Shown: positions 1-8,542 of the stretch, piece after piece
Position numbering within the stretch: position 1 is the first letter of the stretch
Layout of the letters: every line of letters starts with the position of its first letter
From: Paraconexibacter sp040581415
GTDB lineage: Bacteria; Actinomycetota; Thermoleophilia; Solirubrobacterales; Solirubrobacteraceae
Assembly: GCF_040581415.1 (NCBI RefSeq)
Contig: NZ_CP114014.1
Span: 1,550,001-1,614,000, forward strand
Length of the DNA stretch: 64,000 nucleotides
Direction: 5' to 3'
Notes under the pieces: generated by a model
What the model was told of the DNA's origin: nothing
Database searches by the model: none
What the model saw: the letters and a program-made list of their open reading frames with translations, nothing else
Program-made: the position numbers and the translations under genes

Positions 1-6
1 GAGACG

Positions 7-2166
7 CTACTTGATGAACAGCATCTCCGAGTACTTCGGGATCGGCCAGAAGTCGTCGGCCACGATCCGCTCGAGCTTGTCCGCCGATGCGCGGACGGAG
101 TTCATCGCCGGGATGACGACGTCGCGCATGTAGCTCGCGTGCTTCACGCCGCCGTGCGGGCCGTTGTGGTCGTTCGCCTTCTCGAGGGCGAAGATGTCCT
201 CGACTAGGGTGTCGACGATGGCGGCGAGCTCGGTCTTGAGGCGGGTGATCCCGGCGCCCTCGCCGGCGTCGTTGAGCAGCGCCACGTGCTGCAGGGCCGC
301 GGGCAGGATCAACGTGCGGGCCATCGTGTACGTCGTCTCGGCCTCGATGTTGAGCTTCGACGAGTACTGCTCGACGAAGACCTCGTAGCGCGACTCGAGC
401 TCGCGCTTCGAGAGGACCTTGTACTTCTTGAAGGCATCGATGGTCGACTTGCTGATGATCGCCGGCAGCGCGTCGGGGGTGGTCGGCAGGTTCAGGAGCC
501 CGCGCTTCTCGGCCTCCTTGTGCCAGGCGTCCGAGTAGCCGTCACCGTCGAAGATGATCGCGTTGTCGTCCTCCCACACGGACTTGACGATCGCGGAGAC
601 GGCCTTGAAGACGTCGCCCTTGGCCGTCTTGAGCTCCTTCGCGAGCTGCGTGCTGAGTTCGTCGAGGGCCTCGGCGGCGATCGTGTTGAGGACCGTGTTG
701 ACGAAGCCGAGCGACATGCTCGAACCGACGGCACGGAACTCGAACCGGTTGCCCGTGAAGGCGAACGGCGAAGTCCGGTTGCGGTCGCCGCCGTCCTTGG
801 GGAGGACGGGGAGGACCTCGGTGCCGAGGCTCAGGAGGCCCTTCTTCAGCGCGGTGCCCTTCCCGGTGGCGACCATCTCGAAGGCGTTCTCGAGCTCCTT
901 GCCGAGGAAGATCGAGATGATCGCCGGGGGCGCCTCGTTCGCGCCGAGGCGGTGGTCCTGGCCGGCGTTGGCGACCGACGCGCGCAGCAGGGCCTGGTGC
1001 TTGTTGACCGCCTTGATGACCGCGGCGCAGAAGAACAGGAACTGGGCGTTCGTCTCAGGAGTCTCGCCGGGCTTGAGCAGGTTGACCCCGGTGTCGGTGC
1101 CCATCGACCAGTTGTTGTGCTTGCCCGAGCCGTTCAGGCCGGCGAAGGGCTTCTCGTGCAGGAGGCAGACGAGGCCGTAGTTCCGGGCCGTGCTCTGCAG
1201 CACCTGCATGGTCAGCTGCTGGTGGTCGGAGGAGATGTTCGAGCTCTCGAACATCGGCGCCAGCTCGTACTGCGCCGGCGCGACCTCGTTGTGGCGGGTC
1301 TTGATCGGGATGCCGAGCTTCGTCAGCTCCGCCTCGACCTCCATCATGTAGGCGAGGACGCGCTCCGGGATCGAGCCGAAGTAGTGCTCGTCGAGCTCCT
1401 GGCCCTTGGGTGGGTTCGCCCCGAACAGCGTGCGGCCCGTCGTGTAGAGGTCCGGGCGCTCGAAGTAGTACTGCTCGTCGATCAGGAAGTACTCCTGCTC
1501 CGGCCCGATCGTGGTGAACACGCGCGCGGCGCTGTGGTCGCCCAGCAGGTTCAGGGCCTTCACGGCGGCGTTGCTGAGCGCGTCCATCGAGCGCAACAGC
1601 GGGATCTTGTGGTCGAGCGCCTCGCCCGTCCAGGACACGAACGCCGTCGGGATGCACAGCAGCGCGCCGTTCGGGTTCTCGATGATGAACGCGGGGGACG
1701 TCGGGTCCCAGGCGGTGTAGCCGCGGGCCTCGAAGGTCGCGCGCAGGCCGCCGCTCGGGAAGGACGACGCGTCCGGCTCGCCCTGGATGAGCTCCTTGCC
1801 GGAGAAGTCGGCGAGCGCCGTGCCGTCGCCGACGGGCTCGAAGAAGCCGTCGTGCTTCTCGGCGGTGAGGTTCGTCAGCGGCTGAAACCAGTGCGTGTAG
1901 TGCGTTGCACCCTTCTCCATCGCCCACTCGCGCATGGCCTGCGCGACGGTGTCGGCGAGGGTCGCCTCGAGGGCGCTGCCCGCGGCCAGCGACGCCTGCA
2001 GCGCCTTGAACGTGTGCTTGGGCAGACGGGCACGCTGCACGGCGAGCGAGAAGACGTTCTCGCCGAACTCGATGCCGCCGGGGGCGGTGAGGTCGACCGA
2101 CCCCATGGCGCCGCCGTCGGCGCTCCACTGCGCGGCGTAGACGTTGTGCTGACGGGTCTTGCTCAT
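7..2166 (-). CDS. glnN: Type III glutamine synthetase
   Basis: ATP-dependent ligation of ammonia to glutamate in the cytoplasm. The 719-residue product matches the usual length of GSIII (about 700-730), far longer than GSI or GSII. The conserved NGSGKHNNWS segment lies near residue 345, and the family-typical arginine- and glutamate-rich active-site blocks are intact. I start at the ATG at 2166 (MSKTRQHN), with GGAGG at 2181-2185; a GTG at 2208 would add 14 residues that look like leader. The gene is divergent from amt-glnK, so the 283-bp gap is a shared control region. GSIII is typical of Bacteroidetes and cyanobacteria and scattered in Actinobacteria; no GSI is seen here. Confidence 0.95.
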   Translation of the reverse strand: MSKTRQHNVYAAQWSADGGAMGSVDLTAPGGIEFGENVFSLAVQRARLPKHTFKALQASLAAGSALEATLADTVAQAMREWAMEKGATHYTHWFQPLTNLTAEKHDGFFEPVGDGTALADFSGKELIQGEPDASSFPSGGLRATFEARGYTAWDPTSPAFIIENPNGALLCIPTAFVSWTGEALDHKIPLLRSMDALSNAAVKALNLLGDHSAARVFTTIGPEQEYFLIDEQYYFERPDLYTTGRTLFGANPPKGQELDEHYFGSIPERVLAYMMEVEAELTKLGIPIKTRHNEVAPAQYELAPMFESSNISSDHQQLTMQVLQSTARNYGLVCLLHEKPFAGLNGSGKHNNWSMGTDTGVNLLKPGETPETNAQFLFFCAAVIKAVNKHQALLRASVANAGQDHRLGANEAPPAIISIFLGKELENAFEMVATGKGTALKKGLLSLGTEVLPVLPKDGGDRNRTSPFAFTGNRFEFRAVGSSMSLGFVNTVLNTIAAEALDELSTQLAKELKTAKGDVFKAVSAIVKSVWEDDNAIIFDGDGYSDAWHKEAEKRGLLNLPTTPDALPAIISKSTIDAFKKYKVLSKRELESRYEVFVEQYSSKLNIEAETTYTMARTLILPAALQHVALLNDAGEGAGITRLKTELAAIVDTLVEDIFALEKANDHNGPHGGVKHASYMRDVVIPAMNSVRASADKLERIVADDFWPIPKYSEMLFIK

Positions 2167-2449
2167 AGGGGGGTTCAGTTCCTCCGGGAGATGGGGCCAG
2201 GGCAACACGGGGCCAACGGTTTCCGGGCCGCGCGCGTCACGAGGACAGCACAGTAGATCGGGTCCTCGACAGGCACCTTATCCCGCTGGCTAAAAGGTCG
2301 CCGGTGGCGTTCGACACGCGGTAGGACAGGCCGGAGGGACCCCATCGACCACCTGGCGAAAGCCCCTCGTCGATCTTTCGACACCCGGCTAAAGATGGTT
2401 CGGGCGGGGTCCCCGAGTATCTCGGTCGCTACTCGACCCAGGAGGATGT
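2167..2449. promoter_or_regulatory. Divergent glnN / amt control region
   Basis: A 283-bp gene-free gap between two divergent nitrogen genes. Two copies of TTCGACAC (2310-2317 and 2377-2384) and two of GGCTAAA (2288-2294 and 2387-2393) stand out and could be activator half-sites. A TAAAGA at 2390-2395 could serve as the amt -10 but has no good -35 partner, which would fit activated transcription. No recognisable GlnR-type box was found. amt has GGAGG at 2441-2445. The binding-site assignment is inference. Confidence 0.35.
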
Positions 2450-3967
2450 ATGCGACGTACAACGGTGGCCCGCGGGCTCGCCCTAGGCCTATTGGCCGCT
2501 CTGTTGGTTCCAGCAGTCGCCTCAGCGGACACGCTGGAAGCAGCTGGTGCAGGGAAGTTCGCCGACAGCACCGGCATCAACACCATCTGGGTGATGGTGG
2601 CCGCGATGGTCGTCATGCTCATGCAGGTCGGCTTCATGTTCCTCGAGATCGGCTTCTCGCGAGGCAAGAACGCCGGCACGGTGGTCGCCAAGATCCTTGT
2701 GAACTTCTCGATCGCCGGGATCATGTTCTGGCTCGTCGGCTACGCGATCGCGTTCGGCGCCGAGACCGACGGCTTCGGTGGCCTCTTCGGCACCACGGGC
2801 TTCCTGCTGCGCGACTTCGGGGACCCGAGCGTGGCGTTCCCGGTCCTCGCGGTCGGCGACGTGACGGTGGAGGCGAAGTTCTTCTTCCAGTTCGTCTTCT
2901 GCGCCGTCTCGCTGGCGATCGTCTGGGGCACGACGCTCGAGCGCATCAAGTTCGGCGTCTACATCATCTACGGCATCATCTTCGCCGGGCTGATCTACCC
3001 GCTCGGCGCCCACTGGGTGTTCGGCGGCGGGTTCCTGCAGACGGGGTACCTGTTCAAGATCTTCACGGACGACTACGCGAAGTTCGGCGTGCAGGACTTC
3101 GCCGGCTCGACGGCCGTCCACCTGATCGGCGCCACGGGTGCACTCGCGGCGCTGCTGCTCCTCGGGCCGCGTAAGGGCAAGTACGGCCCCGACGGCAAGC
3201 CGCGGGCGATCCCGGGCCACAACATGCCGCTCTTCGGCCTGTCGGTCCTGATCCTGTGGTTCGGCTGGTTCGGCTTCAACGGCGGCACCACGCTGAGCGC
3301 GCTCGACGGGCGCTTCCCGGAGGTCATGCTGGTGACGAACCTCGCGGCCGCCTCCGGCGTCCTCGGCGCGGCCCTCGTCTCGTACCTGAAGACCAAGACG
3401 CTGGACATCGGCATGGCCGGCAACGGCGCGATCGGCGGCCTGGTCGCCATCACCGCTCCGTCCGGGTACGTCGAGGCCTGGACCGCCCCGATCATCGGCG
3501 GCATCGCCGGCGTGATCGTGGTCTACGGCGTGTACGCCATCGACAAGAAGCTGGACGACCCGGTCGGTGCCCTCACCGCCCACGGTCTCTGCGGCATCTG
3601 GGGCACGATCTCGTGCGGCATCTTCACCGCACCGCGTCTGGCCCAGTACGCCGAGTTCGGCGATCCTGCGGGCGGGCTCATCTACTCGGGCTCGTTCGTG
3701 CAGCTGGCCGGCCAGGTGGTGGCCGTGGTCATCGCCTTCGCGTTCGTGTTCGCGATGAGCTTCGGGACCTTCTGGATCATCAAGAAGACCTACGGGCTCC
3801 GCGTCTCGGAGGAAGAGGAGGACGCAGGCCTCGACATCTCCGAGCACGGCATGTACGGGTACCCCGAGCAGTTCATTCCGGCGCCCGAGCTCGTGGGTTA
3901 CGGTGCGGTTCCCTCGGCTGCCACGGTGGCAGCCCCAATCGCGACCACGAAGGAGGTGCCCGCATGA
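2450..3967 (+). CDS. amt: Ammonium transporter, Amt family
   Basis: Inner-membrane channel that takes up ammonium and feeds the adjacent glutamine synthetase. The product has 505 residues with an N-terminal signal-like helix followed by about 11 membrane segments, the family norm. The pore features are visible: DFAGSTAVH, containing the Asp and first pore His, and ALTAHGLCGIWG, containing the second pore His. A cytoplasmic tail of about 60 residues follows the last helix. ATG start has GGAGG 4 nt upstream. The stop overlaps the start of glnK (ATGA), the usual amt-glnK arrangement in which the PII protein plugs the channel when nitrogen is plentiful. Confidence 0.96.
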   Translation: MRRTTVARGLALGLLAALLVPAVASADTLEAAGAGKFADSTGINTIWVMVAAMVVMLMQVGFMFLEIGFSRGKNAGTVVAKILVNFSIAGIMFWLVGYAIAFGAETDGFGGLFGTTGFLLRDFGDPSVAFPVLAVGDVTVEAKFFFQFVFCAVSLAIVWGTTLERIKFGVYIIYGIIFAGLIYPLGAHWVFGGGFLQTGYLFKIFTDDYAKFGVQDFAGSTAVHLIGATGALAALLLLGPRKGKYGPDGKPRAIPGHNMPLFGLSVLILWFGWFGFNGGTTLSALDGRFPEVMLVTNLAAASGVLGAALVSYLKTKTLDIGMAGNGAIGGLVAITAPSGYVEAWTAPIIGGIAGVIVVYGVYAIDKKLDDPVGALTAHGLCGIWGTISCGIFTAPRLAQYAEFGDPAGGLIYSGSFVQLAGQVVAVVIAFAFVFAMSFGTFWIIKKTYGLRVSEEEEDAGLDISEHGMYGYPEQFIPAPELVGYGAVPSAATVAAPIATTKEVPA

Positions 3968-4332
3968 AGAAGATCGAGGCATACATCCGCCACGAGGCGT
4001 TCGAGCCGATCCGGCTCGAGCTCCTCGGGCTGGGGTTCCCCTCGCTGACCATCAGCGAGGTCAAGGGCTCCGGCCGGCAGAAGGGCATCACGGAGCGTTA
4101 CCGCGGTGCGGAGCTGACCAACTACCTCCGGCCGAAGGTGAAGCTGGAGTGCGTCGTGGCCGACAGCGACGTGCAGACGATCGTGGACACGATCCTCAAG
4201 CACGGTCGCACGGGCGCCGTGGGTGACGGGAAGGTCTTCGTCGCCCCGGTCGACGAGGCGTACCGCGTCCGCACCGGGGAGTCGGGCGAGGAGATCCTCC
4301 AGGCCCACCCGGACGCAGCCGCGACCGCCTAG
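3964..4332 (+). CDS. glnK: PII nitrogen regulatory protein
   Basis: Trimeric PII signal protein (122 residues) that senses 2-oxoglutarate and ATP/ADP and gates Amt. Its ATG overlaps the amt stop, so translation is coupled. The T-loop is recognisable (GRQKGITERYRGAEL, residues 37-51), but Tyr51, the residue uridylylated in enterobacteria and adenylylated in Streptomyces and Corynebacterium, is Leu here (codon CTG at 4114-4116). Tyr46 is kept and a Tyr lies at 54. So this PII probably cannot be modified at the standard site and may work through effectors alone. The C-terminal signature region (GDGKVFVAPVDEAYRVRTGE) is intact. Confidence 0.95.
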   Translation: MKKIEAYIRHEAFEPIRLELLGLGFPSLTISEVKGSGRQKGITERYRGAELTNYLRPKVKLECVVADSDVQTIVDTILKHGRTGAVGDGKVFVAPVDEAYRVRTGESGEEILQAHPDAAATA

Positions 4333-4366
4333 CAGCACCCGCATCACCCGCAGCACCCCTGCTTGC

Positions 4367-4397
4367 GCACGACGAGGACACCACGTCCTCGTCGTGC
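4367..4397 (+). terminator. 13-bp perfect hairpin after glnK
   Basis: GCACGACGAGGAC at 4367-4379 pairs perfectly with 4385-4397 around a 5-nt loop, 34 bp after the glnK stop. There is no T-run, as is common for terminators in high-GC actinobacteria. It probably ends the amt-glnK transcript or protects its 3' end. Confidence 0.55.
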
Positions 4398-4463
4398 CGC
4401 CAGCACCCCGCACGCAGCACCGAAGAAGCACCCACGCCGGACCCCCTCACCCTCATCTCTCTC

Positions 4464-5687
4464 TTGTCAGCCGCCCCCCTTCACGACACCGCGAGCAGCG
4501 CGCTCCCCGACGGCTTCGTCCAGCGCCTGCGCGGCATCCACCTCCAGATGGTCGAGGCCGTCCTCGGCGGTGACGGGCTGGACCGCGTCGCCCGCCTGGC
4601 CGCCGACGCCGCCGGCGCCCCCGTCGCGATCGTCATCCCGCGCCTCGGCGCCGTGGCCGTCGGGCACGCCAACGCCGCCCACCCGGTCCCGACCGAGGAC
4701 GAGCAGGGCGCGCTGCGCCGCTACGTCGCCGATCGCGTGAAGGACCGGCCCAGCCCCGTCCCGCCCGGCCTCGTCAGCGAGGTCCCGATCGCGTCCGGCG
4801 ACGAGGTCGTCGGCGCCGTGATCCTGCTGACCGGAGGGACCCCCGGTCCCGAGGCCGGCGAGTACCTGCACCTGGCCGCCGTCGCCTCGCTGACCGAGGT
4901 CGCGATCGAGGAGGCCAAGGAGGAGGTCGAGCAGAACCTGCGCGGCTCGTTCCTCGAGGACCTGCGCTCGCGGCCGGACCTCGAGCCGCGGGAGATCGTC
5001 CGCCGCGCCGGCCGCCTCGGCTGCGACCTGTCGCGCGGCGCGGTCGTGCTCTGCGCCGAGCTCACCACCGACCGCCCGCGGCACGTCGTCGCGCTGATCG
5101 GCGGCGAGTACCCCGGCGCGCTCGCGCAGCACATGGACGACCGCGTCTACGCGATCCTGCCGGCGACCGGCGGGGACGACGCGCCCGAGGCGACGCTCGA
5201 GCGCGGCCGCCGCCTGGCCGAGCGCCTGCGCCAGCACGGCACCGTCGGCCTCTCGAGCTTCTACGCCGACCCCGCCGAGTTCTCGCGCGCGGTCCAGGAG
5301 GCCGAGCTCGTCCTCGACGTCCTGCGCCAGAGCGACGCCCCGATCGCGCAGGACATCGGGACCGGGACCTACCGGCTCCTGTTCCGCGTGCTGGCCTCCC
5401 ACCCGGAGGAGGTGCGGTCGTTCTACGAGGACACCGTGGCCCCGATCGTCCGCTACGACGACCAGTACCGGACCGACCTCGTGGGCACGCTCGAGTCCTA
5501 CCTGGAGCAGAACTGCAACATGAACGCCACCGCGGCGGCGATCTACGCGCACCGCCACACGGTCGCCTACCGGCTCGAGCGCGTGAAGGAGCTCACGCAG
5601 CTGGACCCGATGCTCAGCGAGGACCGCGAGCGCCTCGGCCTCGGGCTGAAGGCCTACCGCATCATCGCCCCGCGGCTGCCGAAGTAG
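4464..5687 (+). CDS. PucR-type transcriptional regulator
   Basis: A 407-residue regulator with an N-terminal sensor-like region (about 1-170, GAF-like by pattern), a central GGDEF-like degenerate domain, and a C-terminal PucR helix-turn-helix (ESYLEQNCNMNATAAAIYAH, then HTVAYRLERV). This architecture is that of the PucR/CdaR family, which often controls purine, amino-acid or nitrogen catabolism. The start used is TTG at 4464; an ATG at 4548 (codon 29) is an alternative. It sits downstream of amt-glnK on the same strand but is separated by 131 bp and a strong hairpin, so it is likely its own unit. A role in nitrogen control is suggested only by position. Confidence 0.8.
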   Translation: MSAAPLHDTASSALPDGFVQRLRGIHLQMVEAVLGGDGLDRVARLAADAAGAPVAIVIPRLGAVAVGHANAAHPVPTEDEQGALRRYVADRVKDRPSPVPPGLVSEVPIASGDEVVGAVILLTGGTPGPEAGEYLHLAAVASLTEVAIEEAKEEVEQNLRGSFLEDLRSRPDLEPREIVRRAGRLGCDLSRGAVVLCAELTTDRPRHVVALIGGEYPGALAQHMDDRVYAILPATGGDDAPEATLERGRRLAERLRQHGTVGLSSFYADPAEFSRAVQEAELVLDVLRQSDAPIAQDIGTGTYRLLFRVLASHPEEVRSFYEDTVAPIVRYDDQYRTDLVGTLESYLEQNCNMNATAAAIYAHRHTVAYRLERVKELTQLDPMLSEDRERLGLGLKAYRIIAPRLPK

Positions 5688-5806
5688 CTGCGCAGCCGCT
5701 CGCGCTGCGCGCTCGGGTTCGGCGTGCTCTCGGCGCGTGGACGTGCACCGCGGCGGGCGGGCTGTGCGACGATCGGCCGGCTAGCCCACCACTGCAGGAG
5801 CGGACG

Positions 5807-6106
5807 ATGGCGCGATGGAACCAGGCCTTTCGGGGCGGACTGAAGGCCGAGCGGTCGGCACGGACCCGGATCACGGAGCTGGGCCAGCGCGACCCGCGGG
5901 CGTGGGCCTACCTCGCGTGCGAGGACGACGAGGAGAGCTGCGACGTCTGCCGGGGCGCGGCCAAGGAGCTGAGCCACGTCCCGCTCCGTGACCCGCGGCT
6001 GATGATCCTGCTGCGTGGCCACCCCGACTGCACCAGTGCCGAGGGCTGCCGCTGCTCGATCATCGCCGTCGCGGGCGACGAGCCGGGCCCGCCGCCACGC
6101 CGTTAG
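5807..6106 (+). CDS. Small Cys-rich hypothetical protein
   Basis: 99 residues, not recognised. It carries six cysteines: one at the end of WAYLAC, then CDVC, then a C-x5-C-x-C cluster around HPDC and CRC. The layout CxxC ... HPxC ... CRC recalls the zinc-ribbon-like tail of SPP1 gp7/Mu gpF-type phage head-morphogenesis proteins, but the rest of such a protein is absent and no phage genes surround it. A metal site is plausible. ATG has GGAG 7 nt upstream. Convergent with the lipoprotein gene that ends 10 bp away. Confidence 0.65.
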   Translation: MARWNQAFRGGLKAERSARTRITELGQRDPRAWAYLACEDDEESCDVCRGAAKELSHVPLRDPRLMILLRGHPDCTSAEGCRCSIIAVAGDEPGPPPRR

Positions 6107-6115
6107 GCGCGGCGG

Positions 6116-6679
6116 TCAGCTGTCGCCGCGGATGACCTCGCCGGTCTCGGGATCGACGCTGGCCTGGGCCGGCTCCCGGCTGATGTTCACGGTGAAGCTG
6201 CCGCCGGCCTTGCTGCCGTCGGCCGGCGTCGCCTTGCCGTCGAGCCCGGGGGAGACCTTGTAGCTGAGCTTCTGCATCCCGGCCTGGATCGCCGTGACCT
6301 TCCAGGTGAACGTCTTCGACTGGCCGGGCTCGACCTTGCCGAGCGCCCAGGTGTTGACGAACGCCGTCTCGCCGCCCTCCGGGCCTGCGTCGACGATCCA
6401 CACCGGACGTGAGGGATCCGCGAGGCCGGGCTGGGTGCTCTTCTTGGCGAACGAGTTCACGGTGACAGCCACGTTGGGCAGCGCCTTGGAGTCCGTGTTC
6501 TTGACCTGGATCCGGAGCTCGGTGGGCTCGGCCAGGCTCTGCTTGGCCGGGAACTCCGCCTGCGCCACCTCGAGCGCGAAGCTGCCGCTCGGCTCGTTGG
6601 CGTCCTGGCGCTCACCGCCGCCGCAGCCGACGGCGAACGCGGCGAGCGGCAGCAGGCACGCGATGGTTGTCCCTCTCAT
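6116..6679 (-). CDS. Putative lipoprotein with Ig-like fold
   Basis: 187 residues starting at the ATG at 6679 (MRGTTIACLL); an ATG at 6688 is equally possible. The N-terminus is a lipoprotein signal peptide ending in the lipobox AVGC followed by a Gly run. The rest is one beta-rich domain with the 'ELRIQVKNTD...LPNVAVTV' pattern of CARDB/DUF-type Ig-like modules and a short acidic tail. It should be anchored outside the membrane. No enzymatic motif is visible. It is divergent from the Mce operon, so a link to lipid import is possible but only positional. Confidence 0.7.
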   Translation of the reverse strand: MRGTTIACLLPLAAFAVGCGGGERQDANEPSGSFALEVAQAEFPAKQSLAEPTELRIQVKNTDSKALPNVAVTVNSFAKKSTQPGLADPSRPVWIVDAGPEGGETAFVNTWALGKVEPGQSKTFTWKVTAIQAGMQKLSYKVSPGLDGKATPADGSKAGGSFTVNISREPAQASVDPETGEVIRGDS

Positions 6680-6843
6680 GACTCTCATCCCGGGCGCGAA
6701 CCTACCAGGAGCGTCGCCGGCCCGTGACGCGTCGGGCCGCGGGGAGCGCCCCTGGACGAATGATCTACTTGTTCCTGGCGTGTTGCCCGGCACCGGGGAC
6801 GGCCGGTCTCCCCCTTAAGAGGCACGCATGTACCGCTTAGGTT

Positions 6844-6872
6844 TTGCAGCGACCTGACGCGTGACATATGGT
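6844..6872 (+). promoter_or_regulatory. Candidate sigma70-type promoter of the Mce operon
   Basis: TTGCAG at 6844-6849 and TATGGT at 6867-6872 are separated by exactly 17 bp, about 70 bp upstream of the first permease gene and on its strand. Both boxes are close to the housekeeping consensus. Confidence 0.5.
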
Positions 6873-6940
6873 GTGCCCCGAGGAGCAGTCACCGATGTGG
6901 GTGGTGCACGAGAGAGCAGGGTCCCTGAGGAGGGGTGTCG

Positions 6941-7747
6941 TTGGTCAAGTCCGTCGCCGATCGAGCGTTTCTGCCTACGAAGGGCGTGCTCGAAGAGGTC
7001 GGGGACATGATGATCCTGACGGGGAAGACCATCGTGTCTGCCCTGCGTCCGCCGTACCCGTACGGCGGTGAGTTCGTCTCCCAGTTCCTGTTCGCGCTGC
7101 GCCTTTGCTGGTTCCCGCTGCTCGTGTCGACGGTCGCGTTCGGCTACGGCGCGCCCGGGCTGCAGGCGGCGAACTTCCTCGTGCTGTTCGGTGCGCTCGA
7201 CCGGCTGGGCGGGTTCTTCGTGCTCGCGTCGATCCGAGAGTTCGCACCGTTCGTGGTGGCGATCGTGCTGGCCGGCGTGGCCGGGACGGCGATCACCGCG
7301 GACCTCGGTGCCCGCAAGATCCGCGAGGAGCTCGACGCCCTCCAGGTCCTCGGCGTGGACCCCGTCAAGAACCTCGTCGTGCCACGTTTCCTGGCGCTGA
7401 TGGTCGTCACCGGCCTGTTCGACGTCTACGCGCTGCTGTTCGGCATCTTCGGCGGGATCCTCGCCACGCTGGTCAACGGTGCCCCGCTCGGCCCGTTCTG
7501 GGCGACGTTCTTCACGAACGCGTCGGTGACCGACCTCTGGGGCTCGCTCGTGAAGTGCACCTTGTTCGGGGCGATCATCGCGATCGTCTGTTGTTACAAG
7601 GGCATGACTGCGTCCGGTGGTGCCGCGGGGGTGGGCCGTGCGGTCAACCAGGCCGTCGTGATCGCGTTCCTCGGCGTCTTCGCGTTCAACTACGTCTTCA
7701 CGCAGACGCTGCTCGCAACCCATCCTGAGATCACGGTGATCAAGTAG
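6941..7747 (+). CDS. MlaE/YrbE-family permease 1 of Mce transporter
   Basis: Integral membrane subunit of an Mce lipid importer (268 residues, about 5-6 membrane helices). It has the MlaE family core: an IREFAPFVVAIVLAG segment and the loop EELDALQVLGVDP that couples to the ATPase. I place the start at TTG 6941 because the strong GAGGAGG at 6927-6933 is 7 nt upstream; a GTG at 6935 is nearly on top of that site. It is the first gene of the operon and its stop overlaps the start of the second permease (TAGTG). Mce systems move lipids or sterols across the envelope; the substrate cannot be read from sequence. Confidence 0.92.
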   Translation: MVKSVADRAFLPTKGVLEEVGDMMILTGKTIVSALRPPYPYGGEFVSQFLFALRLCWFPLLVSTVAFGYGAPGLQAANFLVLFGALDRLGGFFVLASIREFAPFVVAIVLAGVAGTAITADLGARKIREELDALQVLGVDPVKNLVVPRFLALMVVTGLFDVYALLFGIFGGILATLVNGAPLGPFWATFFTNASVTDLWGSLVKCTLFGAIIAIVCCYKGMTASGGAAGVGRAVNQAVVIAFLGVFAFNYVFTQTLLATHPEITVIK

Positions 7748-8541
7748 TGGGGTGGCTCGCGGTACCCAAGGACTGGCTCGGCTCCTTCGGGGAGATCGCC
7801 AAGTTCTGCGGGAAGATCATGGGCCAGGTCTACGGCCTGCGCGTCTTCCGGTTCTTCGGCGAGGCGCTGCGGCAGTGCGGCATCCTGATCCTCTCCAGCA
7901 CCCTGGTGATCTGGGGGCTGGTCTTCATCATCGGCCTGCAGTGCGGCATCGAGGGCGCGTACTTCAACCGCTCCGTCGGCGCCCCCGCCTACGCCGGCGT
8001 CTTCGCCGCGTGGTGCGACCTGCGCGAGCTCGTCCCCTACGCGTTCGGGTACATGATGGCCGCGAAGGTCGGCACCGGCATCGTCGCCGAGCTCGGCTCG
8101 ATGCGGATCAGCGACGAGATCGACGCCCTGGAAGTGATGGGCATCAACTCCGTCGTCTTCCTCTGCGCCACCCGCCTGCTGGCCGCGTGGCTGGTGCTGC
8201 CGTTCATGTACATCGCCGCGATCGGCGCCGGCTTCTTCGCCAGCTACCTGGCGGTGGTGCAGCAGATCGGCGAGGTCTCCTCCGGGGGGTTCTTCCTGAT
8301 CTTCTGGATGTTCCAGAACCCGCCGGACCTGTTGTTCAGCGTGATCAAGGCCATGGTCATGGCCACCGGGATCGTGCTTGTCGGCTGCTACTACGGCTAC
8401 AACGCCAGTGGCGGCCCCGTCGGAGTGGGCACCGCAACCGCGAAGTCCATGGTCCTGAACATCGTGTTCGTACATCTGGTAGGGATGCTCGGAACACAGC
8501 TCTTCTGGGGAGCGAATCCCCGCGCCCCAATCGGAGGATGA
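7747..8541 (+). CDS. MlaE/YrbE-family permease 2 of Mce transporter
   Basis: Second permease of the pair (264 residues), forming a heterodimer with the preceding gene by analogy with mycobacterial YrbEA/YrbEB. It has the same fold and the coupling loop SDEIDALEVMGINS near residue 120. GTG start overlaps the previous stop; the ATPase follows after 1 nt. The two permeases differ enough to suggest an old duplication. Confidence 0.92.
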   Translation: MGWLAVPKDWLGSFGEIAKFCGKIMGQVYGLRVFRFFGEALRQCGILILSSTLVIWGLVFIIGLQCGIEGAYFNRSVGAPAYAGVFAAWCDLRELVPYAFGYMMAAKVGTGIVAELGSMRISDEIDALEVMGINSVVFLCATRLLAAWLVLPFMYIAAIGAGFFASYLAVVQQIGEVSSGGFFLIFWMFQNPPDLLFSVIKAMVMATGIVLVGCYYGYNASGGPVGVGTATAKSMVLNIVFVHLVGMLGTQLFWGANPRAPIGG

Positions 8542-8542
8542 A

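Noticed and set aside
286..2256. A 656-codon frame opposite glnN
   Set aside because: Compositional shadow of the glutamine synthetase gene.
2167..2449. GlnR box between glnN and amt
   Set aside because: I could not find the spaced GTnAC/GnAAC half-sites; only unassigned direct repeats are visible.
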